DNA from: Sipunculus nudus
Lineage: Eukaryota; Annelida; Sipuncula; Golfingiida; Sipunculidae
NCBI GenBank assembly: GCA_026874595.1
Contig: CM049317.1
Location: 42,122,401 to 42,186,400 of the forward strand
Reading direction: 5' to 3'
Length of the DNA stretch: 64,000 nt
Shown: positions 34,573 to 46,660 of the stretch, one piece after another
Layout of the letters: each line of letters starts with the position of its first letter
How positions within the stretch are numbered: the first letter of the stretch is position 1
Program-made: the position numbers and the translations under genes
The notes under the pieces: generated by a model
Seen by the model: only the letters and a program-made list of their open reading frames with translations
Databases searched by the model: none
Told to the model about the DNA's origin: nothing

Positions 34573-37197
34573 CAAGGGACCTATGGGTCACGACGCTCAG
34601 CTGTTATATATGATAAAAAAATATTATTTAGAAATGAGGCACATGCTGGTTTTGTGTGGTAATAAATATAAGCTGTATTATGAGTTGTTGTTGTTTAGCT
34701 TATGTATGATTTTGATAGTACCTTTGGAGACAGTGAAGAGGATTGATTTCATTTATTTTATTAACAAATGGAGTACTACTGTCACACAGATTTTGACTTG
34801 GCCATATAACTTATAAGCAGAACATATAATATAAGAGTTTAACTATTTATTAAAAAAATTACAAATATTGTCCCAAATATAATTTTTATTATAAATAATA
34901 AGAGAATCATATGATTTTTTTAAAATGAAATATGACTGATATGATTATTAAAATAATATTAAAGAATATATTCATGAATGCATTCATGAATACATTTTGA
35001 AAGTATTTGCACGAGTATTCATATACTTTCATTTGTACCTGAATTCCCATTCTTTATGCAAGAAATTTTATAATGGAGTACATAATCATATTCGTATTTA
35101 AATACAATTACAAAGTATTCGCACCATGTCTGGTATTTATTCTGTTTTCACCAAACAATGATGTTGAGAATCCAGAATATACAAAATTCACACATTTAAA
35201 TAATGATCATAAGTACCTGGTTTAATGGCTTTTATTTATATTAAAAAATAACTGTAAAAAATTCATTTTGGACTAATTTCACATCAATGTACACACTAGA
35301 CACAGTAGGAATCTAGATTAATATTATCAACTGCATCTTTGTCTATCATTAATTTCCTTCATATAATCCTTAATGATTAGTAATGAATAATATGATTTAC
35401 TTCTTTATCATTAAAAATGAACTGAAAAATGCCATAGGTGACTGCATGGTGTTATTTGGAATATGTGACATTCTACCCATCGATACAAGATTCTTATATC
35501 ATCAGTAACTGCAAGTTAATTTCCTGTTATTATAAACTAACAAATTCCTTTTCTATTTTTCTTTAATTTATTATTAAAAACCAATAAAAATTTATTAATT
35601 TATTGTTTATTGTTATGTTGTTGGTTAAAACTACTAGATGAGTTGGGTTGAACACCTGGATCAACTGTGGCTGGCCATAAGCTGCCTGGATTCTCTCCTC
35701 AAGCGTGCATAATTTGATGAAAGGTCAACAAGGTCAACATACAGGTGACTCAAGAGGGGCTGGAGAGAGCCAAAGTCTGACAGGGTCTCATAAAAAACAT
35801 TAATAAAAGCTACAATATTTGGCAAATTTCTTTCAGCTTTCTAAACTAAAAAGCTGAAATCCTTATGTGTGCATGATATAAAAATTATATCAACAGTGCT
35901 CACGGGAAACAAACGTGCAATGGTCACAGTTGGGCAAAATTTAAGGTACTAATTTTATATTTATACTAATAACTTATAAAATTTGAAAAATTCAGAACTA
36001 ATTTTGGGTATTCAATTGAATCTTGATTAAATAATGTTACATCCCTGACAAAAAAGATCTCTAGCTTCAGCAATGCCCTTGTTAAGGGAGTAAATATATT
36101 TCTTGATTTTTTTACAAAGTGCATTATGTTTGGGCCCATAACTAAAAAAAAAACACACAATACTGACATCATTTCTGGCATGTGCATAGTGAATGTATAG
36201 AAAAATATGTATATTATATATGATCAAAGTCAGATCAGTGGTTTTGATATTAGGCAGTCTTAAAGTGTAACATTGGGTTTTTAATGGAAAAATGAAGTTT
36301 TTCATTGATATCTCAAAGGAATTAAGTCCTAGTGACCAAATTCTTGGCATGGTAGGGGATTTTGAGAAATCTAACTGTATGCCAAATTTAAGGAACTTAG
36401 AGCTGAAGCTCAGGAGCTGAGCTCTAGCAAACTGCATAACACTGGCAATAAGTGACATGGTGCTTGAAAACTTGAATAAAATCTACAGTTTTTGATCAAC
36501 TGGTTTCAAATTTTTGGTGTTAACAGTTAAAATGCTAACAAAAAACATGCTGTGAAAATTAAATCCACAGCAGTTACAGCAAAAAAACGTGCCATGGTCA
36601 AAGTTGGGCAAAATTTAAGGTACCAATTTTTTATTTTTTCTAATATTTTTAAAAATTTAAAAGATTTTGATCTAATTTTGGATATAAAATTTAATTTTGA
36701 TTAATTAAAGTAATATTACTGGAAAAAAAGTGCTTAGCTTTAACAAGTTTTGTGTTAAGTGATAAAATTTCTTTCCTGATTATTTACAAAATGCATTATG
36801 TTTGGGCCCATAACTTTTTTAAATTTAATAATACAGACCTAATTTCTGGCATGTACATAGGAATTATATAGAGGATTATTTATAGGAAATATGAGGAAAA
36901 ACAGATGAGTGGTTTTGATATTAGGCAGTCCTAAAGTGTGAAAATAGGTTTTTAATAAAAAATTGAGGTTTTTCCTTAATTTCTCAAAGGAATGAAGTCG
37001 CAAAGACCCAGTTTTCCGCTTGGTAGGAGATCTTGGGGACATCTAACATTATGCTGAATTTTGGATTCCTAGGTCTTACGGTTTCAAAACGTGCCACATC
37101 TACAGACGGACGGACGGACGGACGGACGGACAGACGGACGGACGACGGACAATGGACCACGACTATAGCTCAGATGACTTATCGTCAGCTGAGCTAA
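34573..37197 (-). mobile_element. Complete Hel-A copy, 2.6 kb
   Basis: Left terminus CAAGGGACCTATGGGTCACG, right terminus GTCAGCTGAGCTAA. The inverted motif CTCAGCTG/CAGCTGAG is present at both ends. The interior is collinear with 25673-28095 and with the outer copy 46379-55708. A (GGAC)n tract precedes the right hairpin. It is immediately followed by Hel-B at 37201. No coding domain recognised. Confidence 0.8.
37103..37152. repeat. (GGAC)n tract at the Hel-A 5' end
   Basis: cggacggacggacggacgga-type repeats lie some 45 bp inside the terminal hairpin. Equivalent tracts of differing length occur at about 40931-40976, 51797-51852, 55612-55662, 56158-56212 and 62827-62850. Confidence 0.85.
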
Positions 37198-37717
37198 AAA
37201 CAAGGCCTAAAGGCCTAATGCGAACCTGTGCATTGGGAAATACATTAGGTATAATGCTTCAATACTGGCTCATTACTTTTCATGTGTATGAACAAATTGC
37301 AAGTACTAAACATTTTGAATAAGAAACAATTACACAAACATCACTGCTGAAATTCTGGCACGGGTGCACACAACACAAAAACAAGGGACCCATGGGTCAC
37401 AGTGCTCAGCTGATCGTGATTGGACTATAAATGTTTCTCCACTGTAATACTATATCGAGTTGATAAAGCTTATGAATATCATGGACATGTTGGGCTATTA
37501 AAAAGGAATGTAATGTAATATGTGAGTAAATGATAAATGAAATTACCTGACTGATGGATTAATAGAGTCAAATATAGTGGTTTATTTTTTATTTATTTAG
37601 GAGGGGTTGAAAATTGTGATATATTTGAGCAAATATGAATGCAATGACAGCAGTAATAAGCAGTAGTAGAATGATGATAAGGCTATTTGTTGAAGGATCT
37701 AAAGTGTATGGTAGTCT

Positions 37718-38173
37718 GCAAGCTTTCAATTTGACAGATATAATGTTATGATTAACTATGCTGATGAAGTGATTTATGACTTTGTGACTGTGTGACACAA
37801 TATCTCTTTAGTCTTGACAAGGTACATTATTGTGATGCCCACTATGTCTACATATTACACAATATTGACATAATTTCTGGCATGTACATAGGTACCTATG
37901 GACGAATAGTTATACAAAATATTAAAGTATGAATATATCTGATTCATCTTGTTCTTGCTTACTGAGGCTGACTTTGGAATGGGGTTCGGAGAAGGGAAAA
38001 GTGAGGGCAGCACGAAGGTGGATGTAGAAATATTCTATTGTAATGTTTTTTATTTATATAAGAATATGAAAAGCTAAGAGGAAAGAGGCCCTCCAACTTG
38101 GTTATAGTAAAGTTCTAAATATATGATTGCAAACTAATACTCTGACAAGACTGTCATGAAGAAAAACAGTAAA
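37718..38173. repeat. Single copy of the 459-bp monomer
   Basis: From gcaagctttcaatttgacag to the gtcatgaagaaaaacagtaa motif. The same sequence is present six times in tandem at 46997-49745, in the same position of a sibling element. Confidence 0.85.
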
Positions 38174-39037
38174 ATTTTGAGATACTGTGATGCATATGAA
38201 AATTTACAGATGGACAGGCAAGTGGACAGAATGGACTAATACCTTTATTTCACTTTCAAGGGAATAATGCATTCAAGTTTATATATAATCCTATTTTTTT
38301 TAAGCATATCCACTTTTTCCATTAAGAAGTTTTTATCTGAATCATTTTTTTATTTACAGGTTTTATAAATTTTTAATAAAAAAAACCTGAAAATATAAGT
38401 TAAAATATTAGAATTGTTGCAAAAGTTGCAATCATTATATATACAGAGTAAAAAACTGAAACTATAAGTTAAAATATTAGAATTGCTGCAAAAGTTGCAA
38501 TCATCATATATCCAGAGTGAAGCTCATATTGGGTCATATTATGCATACACATATATTTTGTTATTTTTAAATCATAAATGTTTAAACTGAATTTTAAAGA
38601 TAATAATGCCACAACATGGCATCTACAAGAATATTCCTTGAATCACTATTAAAAAGTTTTGCACATTGGAGTTTTCAGTGCATGCTTAATTTTATTCACC
38701 AAAATAAAATAAAAGTAAATTTGATAAAATAAAACATCTTTTCAAATAAAGTATACACACTGTTGGTTGAATGAGGGACAAACAATATCATTGTGCTAAT
38801 TACTATCCCAGTTTTAATTTATTACTGGAATTAATAGTCAATTTCACACCTGGTGAAGTTTTTACTCTTCTGAAGTAAGGAATTACTTATCTGATGAACA
38901 TCCACACTTTCATAGCAATACACCACTTTGTGGACACAATTAAATGTACACTTTAATCATTGTAACCCTGGTGGTACAATACAAAATCTAAAATGTAGCA
39001 TAGCCTGGAATAAGAATGAATCAAATACAGAAAATAA

Positions 39038-40219
39038 CTAGAATACGGGTAGTCGACAAGCGACTACGTGTATCCGCCTAAATCAGAGTGGAATGGGTGA
39101 AGTGAGGCATGGATTGAGTGGCAAGGGGAAATAGAGTGAAGTGTTGCATATTAGCATGGATGTCTGCAGCCAAATTGTGCATGTAGGTTGCCCCCCCACC
39201 ACAAAATCCAGAAAGCCGTCCAAGTTGTATACATATGCAAAATTTAAGGCAGATAAGTCAAAACACTACATGTATATGAGTGATTTTAGCCCGTGGCAGA
39301 CAAACAGATGGACGCTGAGCAAAAATGGTTGCAGGTGACGCCACCAGTTTTGCATATGATGAAGAGCTATGTGAGATCTATACACATGCAAAATTTAGGC
39401 CCAATCGGTCAAACGGTTCCTGAGATATAAGCTTGGATGTCTGCAGCGTAAACGTGAATGTAGGTGGCACCACCTGTCATAAAATCAGAAAAGCTATCCA
39501 GGATGTATATGCATGCCGAATTTCAGGTGAATTAGTCAAGTCAATGCAGAGATATGAGTGATTTTAACCCAAGGCACACAAACAAATGGACACTGTGCAA
39601 ACATGGTTGCAGGTGGCGCCACCATTTTTTGTGTATGTTATAAAGCTCTCCAAGGGCTACATTTGTGCAAAAAAAATTTTCCTGATCGGTCAAACGGTTC
39701 CCGAGATATGAGCTTTGATGTCTGCAGCATAAACGTGAACGAAGTGTGGCGCCACCTGTCACAAAATCAGAAAAGCTATCCAGGATGTATACGCATGCCA
39801 AATTTCAGGTGAATTAGTCAAGTCATTGCAGAGATATGAGTGATTTTAACCCAAGGCAGACGAACAGATGGACACTATGCAAACATGGTTGCAGGTGGCG
39901 CCACCATTTTTTGTGTATGTTATAAAGCTCTCCAAGGGCTACATTTGTGCAAAAAAATTTTCCTGATCCTTCAAACGGTTCCCGAGATATGTGGCTTTAT
40001 GTGTGTAAACAGACGCACAAACGGACGCAGAGCGCAGAGGAAAGGTCAGAGGTCAAAACAAAATCGGGGCGCAGCAGTTCACACATGACCCGAACATAAT
40101 CCCGGGTTTCGTAAAATTATGCCCAGCGGTTACGGAGGAGTTCTCCGGAAACCTACGCCGCGGCGGCGGCGTGCAGCTGAAAACATAGTATCCGCAAAAC
40201 TCTGTTTTGGCGGATACAA
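39038..40219 (-). mobile_element. Complete Hel-D copy, 1.18 kb
   Basis: On the minus strand the 3' end has a 7-bp-stem hairpin (GTAGTCG/CGACTAC), seven bases, then CTAG. The 5' end carries the hairpin GTATCCGC/GCGGATAC near 40190-40217. GTATCCGCC occurs near the left end and GGCGGATAC at the right end as inverted motifs. Flanks are A and T. The interior has repeated gtggcgccacc segments and no open frame of note. Confidence 0.75.
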
Positions 40220-41774
40220 TAATGCCAACAGCCTGGGGAGCATAGACATGTGCACTGAATGACCTACAGTCATCAAAGTGGACTGCTTGACAATGTAAGG
40301 GAATACAACAAGAGCCTCCAAAAAAGTTCAATAACTAGCCTAATTTTGCAGCTTTTATTTTCAAATTTCAGATTTTAACAGATTAAATCCTTATGTATAC
40401 ATGCTGTGAAAATTAAATCCACAGTGCTTACAGGAAAAAAAACGTGCTGGGCCAAAGTTGGGCAAAATTTAAGGTACAAATTTTATATTTTTGCTAATAT
40501 TTAAAAAAATTTAACAGATTTTGATCTAATTTTTGGTATACAATTAAATTTTGATTAATAAAAGTTGTATTCCTGGAAAAAAAAGTCCTTTAACACTTTT
40601 GGTCTTAAGTGACCAAATATCTTCCTGATTTTTTTACAAAGTCCATTATGTTTGGGCCCATAACTTTTTTAAATTATATAATACTGACTTAATATCTGGC
40701 ATGTACATAGGAACTATACAGAAGAATATTTATAGTAAATATGAAGAAAACCTGATGAGTGGTTTTGATATTAGGCAGTCCTGAAGTGTGAAAATAGATT
40801 TCTAATAAAAAATTGAGGTTTTTCCTTAATATCTCGAAGGAACTAAGACCTATTGACCCAATTTTCAGCATGGTAGGAGATTTTGGGGACATCTAACTGT
40901 ATGCTGAATTTCAGATTCGTAGGTTGCCAGTCTGACGGACGGACATCCGGACAGACGGATGGATGGACGACGGACAATGGACCACGACTATAGCTCAGAT
41001 GACTTATAGTCAGCTGAGCTAATGATTGTAGTTGGCACCACCAGTCTTGTATACAACAAAGCTATCAAAGATATATAAATATGCCCAATTTCAGAATGAT
41101 ATATCAAACCCCTCCTGAGAAATAAGCAGGGACACACATTGTGCAAAAATTATTGTTGGTGGCACCACCAGTCTTGTATATGACAAAGCTATTCGATATG
41201 TATAACTTGCCCAATTTCAGGCTGATTATATCAAATTCCTCTGTAGAAATAAGGAGGCACATAGATTGTGCAAAAGTCATTGTAGGTGGCGACACCTGTC
41301 TTGTGAACGAGAAAGCCATCAATGACACATAGACAGGCCAAAATATCAGGCCACTACATCAAACTTACCTTGAGTCTGATGCATGGGGCTGACTAGGCTT
41401 AGGTGAGAAAGGCAGTTGCCCCAAGTGAACTGTGACAAATTGCTAGCTCAGGCTACTGCACTGAGTGAACTCATAACCTGCACCTGGCTAGACTGAGTGA
41501 ACTTTTGACCTGTACCTGGCTGCACTGAGTGAACTCTTGACCTATTGCATAATCTGACACAGTGGGCAGTCTGCCAATGCTATAAATAGAATGCAGCTAC
41601 TGCACTGAGTGAACTCCTGACCTATACCTGCCTGTTCTGAGTGACCGGTTACCGAATCTGATACAGTTGGCAGTCTGCCAAAGCTATAAATAGATCCAGA
41701 CTTACCTTTGGCCTGTAGCCAAATCTGAAATAGTAGCCACATCATTGCATTAGCTCACAGATTGGCTCCACATG

Positions 41775-41880
41775 CAGCCCTGAGGGGCATGACACCCATG
41801 AGGTGATCACATGATACTCATGAGATGATCACATGCTACCCATGAGGTGATCACATGCTGCCCATGAGGTGTTTACATGC
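41775..41880. repeat. TGATCACATG subrepeats in Hel-B
   Basis: Four imperfect units of about 24 bp, each containing the palindrome TGATCA within atgaggtgatcacatg. Confidence 0.7.
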
Positions 41881-44671
41881 CTTGTGCTTGGCTGCACTGA
41901 TTGAACTCTTGACCTATATCTGGCTGCACTGAATGAACTCTTGATCTGTTGCAAAATCTGAAACAGTCTGCAGTTTTTCAACCTATTTAATGATACAGAC
42001 ACAATCTTTGCCTGTTGGTAAATCTGTTTACACAAACTGAAAGACTTTGGCTAAAATGCTTTTTTTTCAAGCTGACATATTCATAAACTTTTTACCAAAA
42101 ATATCTATAATAATAAAAGATGCAGTCCTTTGGCTGTTTAAGGTCCAATAATTCTGCCAAAAATCATTCAAGTAAACTTGAACAAAGGCCACCTAAACAA
42201 TTTTGTAGAAGAACACTATTGCAGTGCTCAGTTTGAAATAAACATAATAATGGCCATAAGACCAACTTAAGCTTTTCACGACTCAACAAAAAATCAACAA
42301 ACTCAATCTATTCTTATATGATTGAAAGAACCATGTCCTAGAAAAATTCTTTTGAAAAATTGAATGATTCAACTTGACAGTTTCATCATAAACATTATAA
42401 GCTGAAAGAGGCTAAAGTTATGACGTTTTTGCCAATAAAAACAGGTCAATGTAGGTGGCACCACAAAATCTGCAACTTCAAATATAAGTCATGTGACCAA
42501 CATTTGCACAATTCTTGGTAATGCTAGGTTCTGTCATTTCTGAGATTACTATGTCAGTATGCCTACTTGGCAAAATGACTAAGTTCAAATTTGTGTAACT
42601 CCGCTAATATTCATCAAATGCAAACCATTTGAACAAACTTGGGAAAGCTTGCCTCTGGGATCATTTCTGTAAAATATTGAACAATTTGGCTGGACTGTTT
42701 TCAAGAAGAAGACTTTTAGAGGTTTTTCAGCCTTTTCACTATAAAATTTAAGTTAATGCAGATAACAAAAAAATAAGCTGAATCCCACAACATATAATAT
42801 GTGACAGATTATTGCATAAAATCTGGGGATGGTAGTTCCTGCTATTCCTGAGAAATTATGGGTTGATATACAGATGACCAATGACCCCAGTACAAAAAAG
42901 GTCAATGCAAGTGGCGCCACCAATACCTGAATTTCATATATGACTCATGTGACCAACACTGGCATAAAATTTGGTGATGATAGCTCAGGCTGTTTCTGAG
43001 ATTGTCATTTTAGTATGCCTTTTTGGACAGATGACTTAGTTCAACTTCCTGTAACTCGGCCAAATTCACCCAAATTTAACCATTTGAATAAATTTGTGAG
43101 AGATGGTATAAGAGATTATTTCTGTGAAATATTGAACAATTTGCCTTGACCATTTCGGAGAAGAAGATTTCAAACAGTTTTTTAGCTTTTTTATAAAATC
43201 TAAGAAAATGCAGAGTTTCTCAGACGGCTAATTTTTTGCATTTAATTTAATGATGCTAGCTCCAGTCGTTGTAAAATATTAAACAAATTAGCCTCAGTTG
43301 TGTCAGTCAAAAATGTTTTGCAGGTTTATAACTCATATAGGAAAATATAGAAAAATTGCTAAGTTAAGCTTCCCATAACTCGGCGAAAAAACACTGAACC
43401 AAAACCATTTGAACAAACTTGAATTATCAACATCTAAGGATAATTAATGTGTGAGATTTATGAATTCTGCCTGGTGGTTTTTGAGAAGAAGATCTTTGTA
43501 GCCACTGAGCTAAACTGGGCTGTCATGGCATATGACTAAATTCAGCATCCCATAACTTAGCCAAAAGTCCCTGAACTGAGATCATTTGAACAAAATTCAG
43601 AAAGCAGTACCCTAAGATCATTTCTTTGCGATATTAAACAATTTGGCCATATGGTTTCAGAGAAGAAGTTTTTTGTAGCCCTCAGTTTGACACGGGCACT
43701 GATGACCCCCATACAAAAAGGCTGATGCAGGTGGCACTACCAATACCTCAATTTCAGATATGACTCATGTGACAAACATTCACATATAATTTGGTGATGA
43801 TAGCTCCAGCCGTTTCTGAGATTGTAATTTAAGTATGCTTTTTTGGACAGATGACTAAGTTTAACTTTTTGTAACTCGGCCAAAAATTACCGAACTTAAA
43901 CCATTCGAACAAACTTGAGAGAGATTGTTCCAGAGTTCATTTCTGTAAAATATTGGACAATTTGGCTGAACAGTTTCAGAAAAGTAGATTTTTAAAGGTT
44001 TTTAAGCCTTTTCCCTATAAACTCTAAGAAAATGCAGTTGGCCAAAAAATAAGCAAAATCCAATAGAGTTTTTTAGATGACTAATTTTTTGCATAAAATT
44101 TTGTAATGCTAACTCATGCCGTTTTCAAGACAGTATGGGTTAATGTACAGACGACGGCTGACGGCCGACGGACGCCACACCATCGCATAAGCTCACAGGT
44201 TCGCTAAAAAGCACTTGAAAGCTAAAAATATAATTACTATTGTAACTAATGCAGCAGTGGCACCTGCCATCAGTTGAGCAGATTATTTCTAATAGAATCT
44301 CCCAAAATTTGCATATAGACCTGGAAAATGATGGAGCATTTTAAAGCCATACCGCCCATATTTTGGAAAGAAACTCTGCACTAATTCTGCAGCTGCCTGC
44401 CAGTTCACAGAAGTTTAATAAGTCCTCCGTTCTCTTATCTACGGTATCATACTCAGTTATATATGAAGGCTATTTGGGAACACAGACTCATTATACAAAG
44501 CGCAGAATGTTGTAAGAAATGGAAGAATAATTTTTGCCTTTAACATAAAGACATTCTGGTAAAACAATCAGGAGTATGATGTAATCGATAGTTGCCTTTG
44601 GTAAGCAAGCGCTTGAAAGTCGCAGCAAACCGACTGACTTTCGAAAAAACTCGATGATCGGCCCACCACTA

Positions 44672-45790
44672 GTTATCATCCTGGCTAAACAGATCAGACA
44701 GGGACAAGTTATCATCATGGCTAAACAGATCAGACAGAGGCATGTTTTCATCCTGGCTGAACAGATCAGACAGAGACAAGTTATCATCCTGGCTTAACAG
44801 ATCAGAGAGAGACAAGTTATCATCCTGGCTTAACAGATCAGACAGGGAAAGTTATCATCCGGGCTTAACAGATCAGACAAAGACAAGTTATCATACTGCA
44901 CAAACAGATAAGACAGAGATATATTATCAACCATTGCTAAAGAGATCAGACAGAGACATGTTATAATCCTGGTTAAACGTATCAGACAGAGACAAGATAT
45001 CATCCTAGCTTAACAGATTAGACAGAGACAAGTTATCATCCTAGTTAAACAAATCAGACAGAGACAAATTATCATCATGGCTAAACAGATCAGACAGAGA
45101 CAAGTAATCATCCTGGCTGAACAGATCAGACAGAGACAAGTTTCATCCTGGCTCAACAGATCAGACAGAGACAAGTTATCATATTGCATAAACAGATTAG
45201 AAAGAGACAATTTATCATCCTGGATTAACAGATCAAACATAGACAAGTTATCATACTGCATAAACAGATCAGACAGAGAAATGTTATCATAATGGCTAAA
45301 CAGATCAGTGAGAGACACGTTATCATTCTGGCTAAACAGATCAGACAGAGACATGTTATCTCCTGGCTAAACAGATCAGACAGAGACAAGTTACCATCCT
45401 GGCTAAACAGATCAGGCAGACACATGTTATCATCCTGGCTTAACAGATCAGACAGAGACAAGTTATCATCCTGGCTTAACAGATTATACAGAGACAAGTT
45501 ATCATACTGCATAAACAGATAAGACAGGGACATGTTATCATCATGGCTAAACAGATCCGACAGAGACAAGTTATCATCCTGGCTTAACAGATCAGACAGA
45601 TACATGTTATCATCCTGGCTTAACAGATCAGACAGAGACAAGTTATCATCCTTGCTCAACAGATCAGACAGAGACAAGTTATCATATTGGCTCAACAGAT
45701 CAGACAGAAGCAATTTATCATTTTTGCCAAACAGATCAGACTGAGACAAGTTATTGTCCTGTGTTTACAGATCAGACAGAGACAGGTTGG
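44672..45790. repeat. 36-bp minisatellite, right part (about 31 units)
   Basis: Continuation of the array at 33392-34228 after the hAT-like insertion, beginning with the duplicated gttatcat. It ends near 45790 (cagagacaggttggcatc). Units vary by substitutions and occasional 1-bp deletions that shift frame. Confidence 0.9.
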
Positions 45791-46378
45791 CATCTAGGTT
45801 GCCATGTTTATTACAACAGAAGTAATGTTAGAAGTAAAGTAAAGTAGAAGTTGCCATATTTAAAGGAATGTTTCAACATATCAATATTTAGAATCTATAA
45901 TGTTTTTTTCATGATTGTGAGGATCATTCATTCAGTGCATTACAGTTAACTGGTTTATGGATACAGAGCCAGGGAGATTAATTGGTTCATCAGTATCTTA
46001 TGATAATTCAGATAATTATACAGCCTTATTGGAACTCTCAAAAATGGGCATTAAATTGATCTATATGATGAAATAGTCAGAAAATGTTTATATATGTCTG
46101 GAAATAAGACTGAAGTCAAATTACATGTGAACATGTATTTGGTTAATATATTCTTACATAAAAAGACGACATGCATACTTAAGTCAAATGTCAGGTCATC
46201 TTTACCACCCTCTCCAATAGGCACCAGTTTCAAAGAGGTAACAAAGGGTCAATGAATATGTATCGATAATGTCATTCCAAATTCTGTATCAAAAAGCATG
46301 CATGGTGTGCAGTTCTGCCAAGAATAAGACGGAACAGAGATTGAGGGAGACTTCCCTTCTGCTGTCAACTGATAAAAA
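45791..46378. other. Noncoding flank of the minisatellite
   Basis: No repeat or coding signature recognised. It includes an agaagtaaagtaaagtagaag run near 45830. Confidence 0.4.
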
Positions 46379-46660
46379 CAAGGGACCTATGGGTCACGGC
46401 GCTCAGCTGTTATATATGATAAAAAAATATGATTTAGAAATGAGGCACATGCTGGTTTTGTGTGGTAATAAGTATAAGCTGTATTATGAGTTGTTGTTGT
46501 TTAGCTTATGTATGATTTTGATAGTACCTTTGGAGACAGAGAAGAGAATTGATTTAATTTATTTTATTAACAAATGGAGTACTATTGTCACACAGATTTT
46601 GACTTGGCCATATGACTTATAAGCAGAACATATAATATAAGAGTTTAACTATTTATTAAA

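Larger units (their letters stand above)
37382..41022 (-). mobile_element. Hel-A copy nested in Hel-B, itself interrupted by Hel-D
   Basis: Bounded by CAAGGGACCCATGGGTCACA and CAGCTGAGCTAA. Comparison with 30249-30270 gives the empty site directly: A/T junction, no duplication. It contains one 456-bp monomer (37718-38173) that is tandemly amplified in the sibling copy at 46661. Hel-D occupies 39038-40219. Confidence 0.82.
37201..44207 (-). mobile_element. Hel-B copy interrupted by a Hel-A copy
   Basis: Left terminus CAAGGCCTAAAGGCCTAATG at 37201; right terminus CACCATCGCATAAGCTCACA with GGTTCGCTAA ending 44207. After removing 37382-41022 the body is about 3.37 kb, matching the intact copy at 30083-33353. 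The interruption falls in cacaacacaaaaa/tgattgtag, a site intact at 30249-30270. Confidence 0.8.
34229..44671. mobile_element. hAT-like insertion, 10.4 kb with nested elements, splitting the minisatellite
   Basis: The left end TAGTGGTGGG (34229-34238) and right end CCCACCACTA (44662-44671) are perfect 10-bp inverted ends, with CGATCATCGG-type motifs just inside each. They are flanked by the same 8 bp, GTTATCAT (34221-34228 and 44672-44679), a sequence that occurs once in the minisatellite unit. An 8-bp duplication is typical of the hAT superfamily. Removing the nested Hel-A and Hel-B copies (34573-44207) leaves about 0.8 kb with no transposase, so this is a non-autonomous element that later filled with insertions. 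Confidence 0.82.

Noticed and set aside
37121-37197. Possible tRNA-derived SINE tail (tatagctcagatgacttata)
   Set aside because: The segment is a hairpin at a Hel-A terminus. It lacks tRNA A and B boxes in proper spacing and sits at a defined element end with an A/T junction.
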